Origin: Mixophyes australis
Taxonomy: Eukaryota; Chordata; Amphibia; Anura; Limnodynastidae
Length of the DNA: 64,000 nt
Assembly (NCBI GenBank): GCA_036250195.1
Contig: JAVHZZ010000003.1
Span: forward strand, 15,359,004-15,423,003
Direction: 5' to 3'
Shown: piece after piece, positions 11,696 to 30,655 of the stretch
How positions within the stretch are numbered: the stretch's first letter is position 1
Layout: every line of letters starts with the position of its first letter
Notes under the pieces: model-generated
Seen by the model: only the letters and a program-made list of their open reading frames with translations
Database searches by the model: none
What the model was told of the DNA's origin: nothing
Program-made: the position numbers and the translations under genes

Positions 11696-12977
11696 CAGGC
11701 TCGGACTGGCCTGCAGGGCAGCAGGACTATCCACCGGTAGGCCCCACCACATTATAGCCACGCCCCCTCCGTTGTTAGGGAGGAGCTAAGAAAACAGCTG
11801 ACTCCCAACTTGCATACAATTCATCTTTTGGACATACGCGAGAACAGGAAGGGACAGATGCGTTCCACAGTGGAACGCAGGCACCTTCCTCTCCAACAGT
11901 AACAAGCACGGACCACGAGAAACATCCTCTGATTTCAGCACACTGGGTACCCGGCCACCATCTCTATATACATCGAAACTGCAAGTAAACAAAGTTAAAT
12001 TTGAAAGCATCGCAGCAATAACCATGTGATATATGTGGACAGTGATCTGAATATTTATATTGCACTAGCAGAGACTTAAAGAAATACCAATTCCCATCTA
12101 CTGGACTTGTATGCTATGAACATTATTTTATTGAGATATCAGTGACTGTGTTATATCTGGATCAATGCAGCATTTATACCTACTGCAATTTGCCTCCCAG
12201 TAGCTAGACTAGTCCAGGTCTATATACCTAGGGTTGTCTGATTTTTTATGTATGTTCAATTGATGCCATACCATATGTATGTATATAGAAATCAATGCCT
12301 CATAATATAAATACTGTGGTTTAATTGGAGTATTTTATTTGTCTATATTAATGTATTTTTATGTATTTTAACCAGGATTCAATAAATTGTGATAAAACTA
12401 ACATTAAATGTTATCCCACTAATTGAACCAAGCCTCTTGCTCACAGCCTAATACAAGATATAGAAAAATACGAATTGTATTCAAGATAAAAGAATACAAA
12501 TTTTATTATTAGCATTACACTTGGAATAATACATAAGTCAATGAGCGCTTAACTTTCAGTATATTATTAGTTCGTAGAGAGGGATAACCTCTGTTAATGC
12601 TGCTCTTGCACTTGCAAGACTCTTGCACACTACCACACAGGTGTAGAGAGTCGCGTCTGGGCTCTCTGAACCTGCGCGGTAGTGTGTTTTTCACTTTAAG
12701 CAGGGCAGATGAGAGTAGGAGTTCCGGATATCCAACCGCCCAGAGGAGCATGAGCAGGTTAGTAACTAAGTGGGCAGTCAGCCTGTCATTTTAAAAGAGA
12801 AGGATGAGCACACTACATTCTTTATATACTACACTATGGTGCTAGCTGTCCTTCGTGGGTTGACCACTCCCCCTCTAGTGTCTGGTCTCGCCTCTATGAT
12901 GGCTGGCCACACCCCCTCTGGTGGGCCCCTAGCATTGCAGTCCCCCGGTGGGCCCTTCATGCCCCAGTCCGACACTG
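11696..12977. mobile_element. hAT-type non-autonomous transposon, 1282 bp
   Basis: The ends are CAGGCTCGGACTGG and CCAGTCCGACACTG (inverted: CAGTGTCGGACTGG), hAT-like terminal repeats. The 8 bases on each side are identical, cacactga at 11688-11695 and 12978-12985, which fits the 8-bp TSD of hAT elements, although the flank is a CA repeat and so less decisive. No transposase is visible. The inside includes an AT-rich centre and a segment near 12600-12700 with short inverted repeats (agagagtcgcgtctgggctc region). Confidence 0.8.
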
Positions 12978-13072
12978 CACACTGACACGGACACACACAT
13001 ACACTGGCACACACAGGCACATACACCGACACACAAACATACACTGATATAGACACACACACTGACACACAC
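12978..13072 (+). repeat. CA-rich microsatellite, right half
   Basis: Continuation of the tract at 11600-11695 after the hAT-type insertion. It runs straight into the Tc1 copy and seems to have replaced that element's left terminal repeat. Confidence 0.8.
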
Positions 13073-14118
13073 AAGTGAACAGTCAGTTCTTGAAGTTGAT
13101 GTGTTGGAAACAGGAAAAATGGGCAAGCGTAAGGATCTGAGCGACGCTGACAAGGGCCAAATTGTGATGACTAAATGACTGATTCAGAGCATCTCCAAAA
13201 CGGCAGGAGTTTTTGGGGTGGTCCCGGTATGCAGTGGTTAGTACCTACCAAAAGTGGCCCAAGGAAGGACAACCAGCAAACCTGTCATTGATGCACACGG
13301 GGAACGAAGGCTAGCTTGTCTGGTCCCAACCCACAGATGAGCTTCTGTAGCACAAATTGCTGAAAAAGTTAATGCTGGCTATGAAGGGTGTCAGTACACA
13401 CAGTGCATCACAGCTTGCTGCGTAGTCGCAGATCAGTCAGAGTGCCCTTGCTGACCCCTGTCCACCTATAATGGACATGTGAGCACCAGAACTGGAGCAT
13501 GGAACAATGGAAGAAGGTGGCCTGGTCTGATGAAACACATTTTCTTATACATAATTTGGATGGCCCAGTGGGTGTGCATCGTTGACCTGGGGAAGAGATG
13601 GCACTAGGATGCACTATGGGAAGAAGGCAGCCTGTGGAGGCAGTGTGATGTTCTGGGCAATGTTCTGCTGGGAAACCTTGTGTCCTGGCATTCATGTGTA
13701 TGTTACTTTGACACATACCACCTACCTAAACATTGTTACTGACCAAGTACACCCCTTTATGGCAACAGTATCCCCTGATGGCAGTGACCTCTTTCAGCAT
13801 GATAATGCGCCCTGCCACACTGCAAACATTGTTCAGGACAGGTGTGATGATGAGTTCATGATGTTGACTTGGCCTCCAAATTCCCCAAATCTCAGTCTGA
13901 TCAACCATCTGTGGGATGTGCTGGAAAAACAACTCCGAGCCATGGAGCCCCCACCTCACAACTTACAGAACTGCTACTAACGTCTTGGTACCAATTACCA
14001 CAGGACACCTTCAGAGGTCTTGTGGAGTCCATGCCTCCACAGGGCAGAGCTGTTTTGGCAGTGTGAGGGAACCTACACAATATAAGACAGGTGGTTTTAA
14101 TGTAGTGTCTGATCCGTG
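13073..14118 (+). mobile_element. Tc1/mariner element, near full length, dead
   Basis: The plus strand starts the transposase at about 13120 (MGKRKDLSDADKGQIVMTK, then a stop) and keeps homology to the right terminus taatgtagtgtctgatccgt, next to TA at 14119. It is the same family as 3737-4255 in opposite orientation. The longest open piece is 13582-13980, with MFWAMFCWE, HDNAPCHTA (second catalytic Asp) and a degraded NSPNLSLINHLWD in which the catalytic Glu is Asn. Several stops and frameshifts plus the lost left terminus show it is inactive. Confidence 0.85.
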
Positions 14119-14149
14119 TATAGAAAATGTAAACTGTACACAGCGGAAA

Positions 14150-14335
14150 CGAGATTGGAATGAAAATATTAAACGGTACGACCAACCAAATGAGGCGATA
14201 ATCGTCCATTTGGGCCGACTTTCGACCATCGTGTCACTGCACACACTGACCTGACTTTTGAGCGAGCAGTCGTATGTCGGCTGTTTAAGCCGATTATTGG
14301 ACAAAAACAGTGTAATGTGTACCCAGCTTTAGGAC
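14150..14335. mobile_element. MITE fragment with gtacacatta-type end
   Basis: Sequence with repeated gggccgacttt and gtatgtcgg words ends at gtaatgtgtacccagcttta, the inverted form of a terminal repeat (taaagctgggtacacatt) seen in many amphibian MITEs. The left terminus was not found. Superfamily not assigned. Confidence 0.45.
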
Positions 14336-21287
<6,952 letters not shown>

Positions 21288-21850
21288 GAGATCAATACTG
21301 TTTCGAATGGAAAAAAAAGGTTTCACCAGCAATGTAGAAGGGGTTCTTTACTGTAAGAGTGGTGCAGCCTTGGCACTCCTAATCACAAGAGGGGATGATA
21401 GAAAATTCAGTAACACAATTTAAACAAATAACTGGTTGTCTTTCTTAGAAGCAGTGTTGTTTGTACTGGACATTATGGATAAGATTGATAAAGGGAATTT
21501 ATCCAAATTGCCATTTTGGGGGATTTTGTTCTCCTAATGTGAGGATATAATGGCAATTACCAGAATGTGGGTTATGTTTTGCCTTACTCTAGATCAACAA
21601 AGCTAGATTTTATGAAAGGTTGAACTTGATGGACCTTTCTCTCTTTTCATCCTTACTAACAATGTAACATTGATAGATATAACATATATTCATGTCTATA
21701 ACAATAACTTGTTGCCTGAAGGAGTACGGACATATGCAGATAACCACAATCTTTGTAGATTCATCTGAATCTTCATTTCTATGTTTTAGTTCACCGTGGA
21801 CAGTCTTGTTTTTTGCTATCAGAAGTTTCCACTATGATCCAATAATTGTA
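21288..21850 (+). repeat. Left arm of a 1.6-kb imperfect inverted repeat (LINE 3' end copy)
   Basis: Starts gagatcaatactg and carries the landmarks gtagaaggggttctttactg, gataaagggaatttatcc, ttgaacttgatggacctttc and ctttgtagattcatctgaat. The same landmarks recur as the reverse complement at 22330-22914. The segment with ttgaacttgatgg is a common vertebrate interspersed-repeat 3' end. It reads in the plus direction here. Confidence 0.8.
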
Positions 21851-21863
21851 TCCCTGTGTGTAT

Positions 21864-22214
21864 TCATCATCATCATCATCATTATCATTTATTTATATAG
21901 TACCACTAATTCCGCAGCGCTGTACAGAAAACTCATTCACATCAGTCCCTGCCCCATTGGGGCTTACAGTCTAAATTCCCTAATACAGACACACAATCAC
22001 ACACAGACAGACAGACAGAGAGACAGAGACTAGCCAATTAACCTACTAGTATGTTTTTGGAGTGTGGGAGGAAACCGGAGCACCCGGAGGAAACCCATGC
22101 AAAAACGGGGAGAACATACAAACTCCACACGGATAATGCTATGGTCGGGAATCAAACTCATGACCCCAGTGCTGTGAGACAGAAGTGCTAACCACTAGGC
22201 CACTGTGCTGCCGT
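21864..22214 (-). mobile_element. tRNA-derived SINE, third copy
   Basis: Full-length copy of the family described at 8942-9297: (ATC)n at 21866-21884 on the plus strand, the L2-type tail, a (GACA)n patch at 22001-22024, and the tRNA-like head (gctaaccactaggccactgt). It sits in the spacer between the two arms of the inverted repeat. Confidence 0.9.
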
Positions 22215-22329
22215 ATGTAAATGGTACTAACTATTGCTAAGCTTGAACTTGGCACTAGGAAATGGCACTTGGATGGTGAAAGGTAGCGCTGCAAATACTG
22301 ATTAAATGTAAAACCCCAGCCATTACCCC

Positions 22330-22914
22330 TAATATTATTGTAGTTCTGAGATAAAGATTTCCAATGGCAAAAAACAAAACTGTCCACGATAAACTAAACA
22401 AAGAAATGAAGATTCAGACGAATCTACAAAGATTGTGGTTATCTTCATATGCCCATACTCCTTTAAGCAAGAAGTTGTTGTTATAGATATGAATATATGT
22501 AATTTCAATCAATGTTACATTGTTAGTATGGATGAAAAGAGAGAAAGGTCCATCAAGTTCAACCTTTCATAAAATCTAGCTTTGTTGATCTAGAGTAAGG
22601 TAAAACATAACCCACATTCTGATAATTGCCATTATATCCTCACATTAGAAGAGAAGAATCCCCCAAAATGGCAATTTGGATAAATTCCCTTTATCAATCT
22701 TATCCATAATGTCCAATACTAATTATATGTACAAACAACACTGCTTCTAAGAAAGACATCCAGTAATTTTTTAAATTCTGTTAGTGAATTTTTTATCATC
22801 ACCTCTTGTGGTTAGGAATGCCAAAGCTTCGCCACTCTTACAGTAAAGAACCCCTTCTACACTGCTGGTGAAACCTTTTTTTTTCCATTCAAAACAAATC
22901 TCAGTATTGATCTC
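22330..22914 (-). repeat. Right arm of the inverted repeat
   Basis: Reverse complement of the left arm with scattered substitutions and small indels (for example an extra atataattagta-like block near 22725). On the minus strand it directly follows the reverse transcriptase fragment at 22920-23425, so this arm is probably the natural 3' UTR of that LINE copy and the left arm a second copy. Confidence 0.8.
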
Positions 22915-22919
22915 ATACA

Positions 22920-23425
22920 TTTATATACATTATTTAAGTCACCTCTGAGGTACTTTTCTTTGCAATGTATCCACATCTAATTGTGTTAACCTTACTTTAC
23001 AATGTAATCGTTATATTTCCTTTATTAATTATTAATCCTTAATTAGTTCTCCTATGCTCTTGTCACAGTGAGATGCCCAAAACTGTATCCAATATTCCAG
23101 ATGCGGTCTAATTAGTGACTTAAACAATTGTAATACTGTGTTTACATCATGTGAATTTTTCATGCATCCCAGGATTTTAGCTGCCTCTACAGCTGCTGCC
23201 TGGCACTGTGCTGCCACTCTGCTTTCTGCCCATTAGTATTCCTAAGCTCTTCTCAGTCTCCCTCCTTTTATTGTGAACGTAGAACGGTTATTACCATGGC
23301 CTAAGTGCAAAACTCCATATATACCTCTATTACATCTCATCTGTCATTTCCAGACCCAGTTTGTCATCCTGTCTAAATCTTTATGCCGCAAATAATTATC
23401 CTGTTACTGTCCTGTGCCTTATATT
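22920..23425 (-). pseudogene. LINE reverse-transcriptase C-terminal fragment
   Basis: The minus strand at 23217-23032 reads AAAVEAAKILGCMKNSHDVN followed by LFKSLIRPHLEYWIQFWASH. This is the thumb-region signature (LFKSL.RPHLEY..Q.W) of CR1/RTE-like non-LTR reverse transcriptases. Homology appears to extend to about 23425, where a plus-strand SINE starts. Stops and the missing upstream domains make it a fragment. The exact clade is not determined. Confidence 0.65.
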
Positions 23426-23457
23426 TAATCATTAATGGAGAGAGTAAAAAGGAGTCC

Positions 23458-23660
23458 AGTGGGCAGCAAGGTGGCTCAGTGGTTAGCAATTCTGCCTCAC
23501 AGCACTTGGGTCATGAGTTCAATTCTCATCCATGGCCTTATCTGTGTGGAGTTTGTATGTTCTCCCCGTGTTTGCGTGGGTTTCATCCAGGTGCTACAGT
23601 TTCCTCCCACACTACAAAAACATACTGGTAGGTTAATTGGCTGCTAATAAATTGACCTTC
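23458..23660 (+). mobile_element. tRNA-derived SINE, head portion, plus strand
   Basis: Starts gtgggcagcaaggtggctca with the A-box-like and B-box-like (gagttcaattctc) segments, then gtttgtatgttctccccgtg. It stops after gctgctaataaattgacctt, so the L2-type tail is missing. Confidence 0.85.
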
Positions 23661-25125
23661 GACAGTATAAAATGTTTTCTCAGAGTCCACCTGTTGCATT
23701 AACAATTTTAAACTACATCTTAATAAAAACATTTTATCAAATTACTTGTGTAAGAAAAGTGAAATAGCTGCTAATAACTCTTCTTTTTCTAGATTTGGGA
23801 TTTCCAGGACCAAGAGAAGTGTTATGCTGAGTCTTCATATCTTACAAACCCTTGACCGTATCATACCCCCAGCCACGTCCATCTCTGATGACCACGTCAG
23901 TAGGACTGTGATTGTAAGACCTCGCTTTTCATGGGAAATTAGAAATTTTGAAACTTCCTGGTTCCTAACCTTATAATATAAAAATAATGTAAAATGTATT
24001 CATTAAATTTTAATTGTGCTTGTTCCTTTTTAGATGGATTGCAGGTTGTCGTTGAGCATGGAATTTGGCGTTAGTTTGGGCATACCGCAGAGCAGATCAA
24101 TGCAATTGTCTCAGTCAAAGGCATTGGATTGATTAAAATAAATATAATCTATATGCAAGGAGGTCAATAGATGAAACCTTCTTAATTACAAATCTCTGGA
24201 ACACCGTTAACATTTTGAATGTCCATTAGGAATAAACATGATGTACGATAAACCAAAAATGTTGGCACTTGGAAAGCCAACGTGGAAACCACGAGGTGTG
24301 ATAACCCTACAACAGGTAATTAGAGGAGGGTCGATAGACTGCAATAAGTTCATCACAAAAGGTTTTAAACGTCTATATGTTATATGTAAATGATATTAGG
24401 ACAGAAAATGTACAGCATGTAAATTATACAAAGACTAATAAGTTTATGAGAACTATACAAACACTAATAGGCTAACACTACATGAATGATATAAGGACTA
24501 ATAAGTTTATACCACGTAATGTATACAGAAATTTGTACATCTCTAAGTAAATACATTTTACAATGAAATAAGTAAAGTATATGTGCGTGGCTATAAATAA
24601 ATGAGATTTTATAACACTGTAAGTACATTTTACCAGGCTTTACAGCAGGAATATATTATACAAGAAATCAGAGTTTACTGCACGGAATGTTTCCTGTGCC
24701 TGAGATGTAAGTGACAGTTCTCTGCAGTTAACTCAAACCTCCGAAGCTATGGAGAGATCCTCTCTCTGCTGTGCCACAAAATCTGCTTCATCTATACAAA
24801 GTTCTCCTGACGTCTGAATGCGTTATGATGCTTTGATTCTGTTCCACTTTCCACAATGAAGCACTTTATAAAAAAAAAGCCCATTGGAATCTTGCAAATG
24901 GAATGTTTCACTACGTCACCCCCGGTCCCTGGGGAGACAGGATACGGTCTAGCTTTCTGGAGGCCTTAAGACCCACGGAAAGGTTAGGTTTTTATGGCCC
25001 CAGGGACCGGCAGATAACAGGGACCTTCTCTGGTTTGCTCTTTGAGCACAGTGACAGAAACCTTGGGATTACAAAAGGAACAAGACATTATACTTTGCTA
25101 GATTCTCTGATAGTAAAATATATAC
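23661..25125. other. No recognised feature
   Basis: AT-rich sequence. A short inverted pair (cccggtccctgggg and ccccagggaccgg) lies at 24920-25012. No exon or RNA gene is visible. Confidence 0.4.
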
Positions 25126-25383
25126 CAGTGAAGGGCGACCTGATAAAATTAATTTGCAGCGTGGTGCGGCCCTCTCTCGTCAAACGGGCTGCACCTCACC
25201 CTTAATCTCAGTAATAAGTTAAAGTAATTTAAAAAAAATGAAAAGGAAGATACACCTATCTGTAATAATATTTGAACAGCATTTTAAACAAGTGTTACAT
25301 CCTCTAGTAAACAAATATGACAAAAAAGCAGGAAGGCTCGGAGAGCCACATTCGGCCCTAGGGCCATCTGTTGCCCATCACTG
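25126..25383. mobile_element. hAT-type MITE, 258 bp
   Basis: The ends CAGTGAAGGGCGACC and GTTGCCCATCACTG are inverted repeats of the hAT type (CAGTGATGGGCAAC). The flanking octamers atatatac (25118-25125) and atgtatac (25384-25391) match at 7 of 8 positions, fitting an aged 8-bp TSD. The inside holds the gagccacattcggccctagg segment common in such MITEs. Non-coding. Confidence 0.75.
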
Positions 25384-25391
25384 ATGTATAC

Positions 25392-26868
25392 TGTAATAAA
25401 GGACTTGGGTGTCAATGAGTTTATGATTAATTGTGCAGTTATTAGATGTATACTGGTATTTATAATTAAAAAATGCACAAAAATAGTTCATTGTAAAAAA
25501 TAATACAACATTGCATGGTATTGTGGTCAAGAGAGGCCGACTGAAGCAATCTGTTCATGTAAGCTGCTGGCTCATTACAAATACCACTCGGGACCTATTG
25601 CAAGACTCCGGGGAAATCTGCAATACGTTTCATCTCCTAATCGCTCTCTGGTAGATGAACTGAAGAGCCTAATGGAAGCTGGACGGCCCGGCAGCTGAAG
25701 ACAACGTAATAGGCCTTTGAAAGCTGAGCGGTAATTACATTAGTTCCGTACACGAGTGCGCTGTGCTGGTAGCAGATGGCTGCAGCAATTACCTGATAAT
25801 TGCAGAGTAATAATATTAATGAATTAGACCTTATTGGAGGAACTGAAGCCAACACCACTATGCCAGGTTTGTTCTATGGGATCTGCAGGGTTAGCTGGGA
25901 ATGAGAGGGGAATCTGAGTGCACGTTTGTATTACTGCAGCTAATGAGCATACATAATGATACAAACTAATGAGTGCAATATATTATACGAGTCCTCGGTA
26001 GTTATAGACTAGAAGAGAGCAGGGATGGGTTAACACGGCAACTTCAGCCCCCGCTCATCCCCATTCCCAACTCGTCCCATTCCCACGGCAAACATCAGAT
26101 CCATCTCACCACGGATGGGGCTAGTTATTCTGCTGCATGATGGGGCAAATGAAATGACACCGTTTCTTCCCCTTGTAGAAATTATCATTTGTGCTGTACA
26201 CTAATTGTCTCATTAATTATTATTTACCGTCAAGGCAGAAACAGAAGACAAAGGCATTTTTGAAAACGTATTCCTTAAACTCTCAGACAACCCAAAACCT
26301 CAAACGTTGACACATGTACACATACAACAATAAATATATTACATACAGGGGGCTTTCACCATTTACTCTATCTGAATGACACATATATCCCCCCCCAATA
26401 TTCTCTCCAGCTCCTCTGGCTCATCAGGACCCCCTGTAACTATTGTCTTTAATAATTGCAACACTGAAATAGATGGACTGTGATTGGTCACAGAAGAAGT
26501 GAGGAAATTTGCATGTTCTCCCTTTTCGGTCCCTCACCACATTCATAATACAGTCATTGTTGGAGGAAGCCCCCAGAGCCCTAGGCAGCTGCCTAACCCT
26601 CACATAGATGGGCAAATTAACTGATGGGAATCAGATGAGAGCTATTGGTTTGATTTTGCAAACCAATAGGGAGTTTGCCAGCTGGAAGCCATAAATCCAG
26701 TAAGTGCTACGGTGAGAGTCTGAGAACGGCAGAGTGAGTGCGAGTCTATCATTAATGTGAGGATCATACATCTGACAACTCTGCATAAAATATATTATTA
26801 GCAAAGAATCAATACTGGCAGTGACACCCCAATATTCCTGAATCAGTGTGACAGGGACCTCACATTAT
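25392..26868. other. No gene; possible conserved non-coding block and one element fragment
   Basis: At 25640-25830 a relatively GC-balanced block holds several ATTA/TAAT words, including gcaattacctgataattgc, and looks like a conserved element by eye only. At 26571-26602 the segment cccagagccctaggcagctg matches the right end of the hAT-type element at 29117-30603, so it is a fragment of that family. Confidence 0.35.
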
Positions 26869-27316
26869 TACTCTGTGCTGCTGGGGGACCCTGCTCCTTC
26901 CACTATATAACTCTCAGTCTGTGGCTACCTGCTGCCTCCATTCCCCTCCTCACATCATGTCACTGCCCCTGTCACATGCAGCCCTGTCCTCACTAACACA
27001 TCACTCACCTCCTGATATACTCTGTGCTGCTGGGGGACCCTGCTCCTTCCACTATATAACTCTCAGTCTGTGACTTCCTGCTGCCTCCATTCCCCCTCCT
27101 CACATCATGTCACTGCCCCTGTCACATGCAGCCCTGTCCTCACTAACACATCACTCACCTCCTGATATACTCTGTGCTGCTGGAGGACCCTGCTCCTTCC
27201 ACTATATAACTCTCAGTCTGTGGCTTCCTGCTGCCTCCTTTCCCCTCCTCACATCATGTCACTGCCCCTGTCACATGCAGCACTGTCCTCACTAACACAT
27301 CACTTGTCTCCTGATA
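26869..27316 (+). repeat. Three tandem copies of a 149-150-bp unit
   Basis: Units start with tactctgtgctgctggggga at 26869, 27018 and 27168; a fourth start at 27317 diverges at once. The copies differ by only a few bases, so the duplication is recent. Open frames across it (for example 27107-27295) are repeat by-products. Confidence 0.95.
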
Positions 27317-27509
27317 TACTCTGTACTGCTGTGATCATTCTGACAATCTGATTTGCAGCAGGTTATTCTTTTCCTGCCCACATCAATACTGGGTTTAAAT
27401 TAAATCTGAGTTTTGACTGTTTTTCTTTTCCTTTTTAAACTCTATGTGAAACTCTGTACTAATCCCATTAAGAGTGTTTGAAAACTTGATTTCATTGAAG
27501 CCAGCCCCC

Positions 27510-27773
27510 AATATTTAGTAGAGCTCTACAGTGAATCTTCATTTATTCATATCAGTCCCTGCACCAAAGGAGCTTACAGTCTAAAATTCTCTACTAGATG
27601 CACACTAGGCTTCATTACGACAGAAGCAAATGAACCTACTAAGCTGTTTCTGAACTGTGGGAGGAAACACACACAAACTCTACACATATATAACCCTGGT
27701 TAGACTTGAACTTGTAGCCTCAGCGATATCTGAGACAGCCATGCTAACCAGTGTGCCACCACGCTGCCCGTAA
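27510..27773 (-). mobile_element. tRNA-derived SINE, diverged copy
   Basis: Keeps catatcagtccctgcaccaa, gcttacagtctaaaattc and the head gctaaccagtgtgccaccac on the plus strand, but the tail and middle are degraded. An older member of the family at 8942-9297. Confidence 0.75.
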
Positions 27774-29116
27774 ACAGTCCACAATTTATGAAAAGAAATG
27801 CTTCCTGTAGGAAACAAACCCATCTCGCTAGAAGAGTCCACCGATGTCTGCTGGGCCCCCAATGGAGAAAGTGCTGAAATACAGCCGAGGGGGGGGGTCA
27901 TTCCCTGCCACAGCTGCCTCTGTAAGAGGGAAGATAAGTGTGTTGTGTTCACAAGGAAGGAGTGAGGAAATCCTCTGCGGAACGCTGCAGACTGCGGAAC
28001 ACCCACCGGAACGTCCGGAACTCCGGATCCCATCTAAGTAACATACAAGATTAATGTTTATGCTTTGGAACCACAACCAAAACTGCATTATCAGGTTTTG
28101 TTAAAGTTATCTTATTTATAAAATACTTCAGTACAATTTTAATAAAAGACAACTGCTATACTACCACAAAGCTCTACAAGTAGACGACAGGTTGTGTTTT
28201 ATATATTAGTAATTTACCATTTGACAATAACTGAGCTCCTACGACATTATAAGATCCCTGACTATTAGCCTCACCAGAGAGAAAATATTTCTACACTTGA
28301 CAATTTCAATATATTTAATACATTCCTATTGCAATTTTCTGTTTGGAAATGAACCGTTTACTCCAGCATAAAGGAAACGATGAGCATTTATGTTTTGTTA
28401 TTCTTGGTTAGTTTATTATTCCAGAATATTATTGTCGACATTAGAAAATCTTAGTAGCAGGATATGTAGCAAATCTCCATTAGGTGATAGAGGAGAGTAA
28501 TTGGATTTTTCCCTTATGAAAATACACTGAGTTGTTATGTATTTATAACTGATACAGTGTGTGGGACTTCTCAGAAGGCAGCCTATTCAGACATGTATGA
28601 GAATGAGGATCTAAATAAAAGATTATTATATTTATTACCATATTTTCCCTTTACGTCATTCTGTTTGGTGGTTGTTTCTGCACAGAAACTTGAGTCATGT
28701 CTCGGAGATAAAGCAGTAGTCCCCTAAAAAATAATGTGTGTTTTATTCATAAATAACTGTGACGGGCTATAAAAATAATCATAGTATTTACCATTATCCA
28801 TGTGTAACACCCCCTCACGCCATTCTTGAGTGGGGCATTACATGCCGTGGTCACAGTACACACGGCTAAGTGCAATACCTACGCCAAGTCTTGTAAGGTG
28901 CCCTCTGTGATGGCGTAGGTACCTGATGTTTGCAGGGGATGACTTAGAAGACCCACGTGAATCTTCACAGCCCTCTCGGCGGTAACAAAGCGTATATGTA
29001 AAAATCATCTTGGAATGTTTATTAAGGGGAAGGGTGCTGGGAAAATGGTGTTTGAATATAGCCGGTGGAACAGTATAACATGCAATAGACAGTTTAATCT
29101 TCAATATAACTCTACA
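27774..29116. other. No recognised feature
   Basis: No convincing exon. The frames at 27680-28088 overlap each other and the SINE end. AT-rich around 28100-28800. Confidence 0.4.
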
Positions 29117-30603
29117 CAGGGCCAGTGCTAGGTGTCTCGGCGCCCTAGACAAAGTTTGAAACCACCTCCCCCCCCCCCCCCCAACACACACCAAATACCT
29201 ACTTCCCAGACCCTCACAAACTTGATTTTGTAAAAAAAAAAAAAAATAAGCCTTACCCTCCACCAGCGGTCCAGATCCAGTGATGTTTCATGCAGAGCAC
29301 TGTCCAGACTCCACTGCTGTCCAGTGGCAAGCACCGGATTTCTAGAGGAGTGGTATACAGGTATTAGATTTCGGAACAAAAAACTTGACACTATAAGCCG
29401 ATAACACAATTTTTTTTATTAATTGAGTTCTTTTCTATGTATTATGGCCTGACATGTACCTTCATCACACTGCTCCCCCTACATCACAATGTGGCCCCTC
29501 TGCATCTCAATGTGGCCCCCGCAGCACCCCCCTGGTTAACAATGCCCCCACCTCAGCCCACCGGCCATGCCCTACTTAACAATGTCCCCCCTTGCAGCAC
29601 ACCTGCCCTCAGAGGCGGGCTGGCGAATCTCAGCCCAGGGGGCGCACAGGCGGCCGCATCACATGACAGGCATTGCAGCCGCCTGTGCGCTGACACGGCC
29701 ACATCGCGTGCTTTGCGATGCGGCTGCAGGTAAATATTTTAAAAAAACGTCCATTCACGGGGGGCCGGCCCGAACAGGGGTCAGACAGAGCGGCCCGGGG
29801 GACCGTGCTCTCCCCCCCTGCTAAACAATGCTCCCTCCTGCTAAACAATGCTCTCCCCCCTGCTAAAGAATGCTCCCCCCCCTGCTAAACAATTCTCTCC
29901 CCCCCTGCTAAAAAATGCTCTCCCCCCCTGCTAAACAATGCTCCCCCCCTGCTAAACAATGCTTCCCCCCTGCTAAACAATGCTATCCCCCCGTGCAAAA
30001 CAATGCTCCCCCCCTGCTAAACAATGCTCCCCCCCTGCTAAACAATGCTATCCCCCCCTGCAAAACAATGCTTCCCCCCTGCTAAACAATGCTATCCCCC
30101 CCTGCCCTGCAAAACAATGCTTCCCCCCTGCTAAACAATGCTATCCCCCCCCTGCAAAACAATGCTTCCCCCCTGCTAAACAATGCTCCCCCCCACACAG
30201 CACACCTCCCAAATCCTTCTTAGAAATTACAACAAATGTCTCCCCGCCCCCCACCCCCGCAGCACACCACCCTGCCATACGTTTTTACTTACTTGCTGGA
30301 CTTTTCCTTCATGCTGCAGCTGCTCTTCTCTGCCGGGCTTCTCACTGACTGTCGGGACGTGAAGATGACGTTACTCCCGACAGTCAGTGAGGGGTGAGGG
30401 GCGGGAGGCACTGTGCGTCCTATCGTTGGTGGGGGGCAGCGATCAATCACCACACCGCTACCATGGACCTGCAGCTGTACGGTGGCCATGGAAATTAAAC
30501 TCCGTGGCCGCCGCACAGCATTATACAACGAGGAAGATTTCAGTGGCGCCCCCCAGAGCCCTAGGCAGCTGCCTAACCCTGCCTAATGGAAGCGCCATGT
30601 CTG
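29117..30603. mobile_element. hAT-type non-autonomous transposon, 1487 bp
   Basis: Starts CAGGGCCAGTGCTAGG and ends GGAAGCGCCATGTCTG. Identical octamers actctaca flank it at 29109-29116 and 30604-30611, a perfect 8-bp TSD as made by hAT transposases. The terminal repeats are short and imperfect. It holds a long C-rich minisatellite and no transposase. Around 30290-30540 it carries GC-rich sequence with an inverted pair (cactgactgtcgggacgtga and ccgacagtcagtg). Confidence 0.85.
29815..30195 (+). repeat. C-rich minisatellite, about 18-21-bp unit
   Basis: About 18-20 copies of a unit like ccccctgctaaacaatgct with variable C-run length. It lies wholly inside the 1487-bp hAT-type element. Variable homopolymer length keeps shifting the frame, so open frames here mean nothing. 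Confidence 0.9.
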
Positions 30604-30655
30604 ACTCTACATCAAAAAAATCCTATTCCATGAATCAATATTTGGGAGTAAGAAG

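Noticed and set aside
12829..13153. Cys/Val-rich minus-strand open frames (VCVSVCV type), also at 11436-11690
   Set aside because: They are translations of CA microsatellites.
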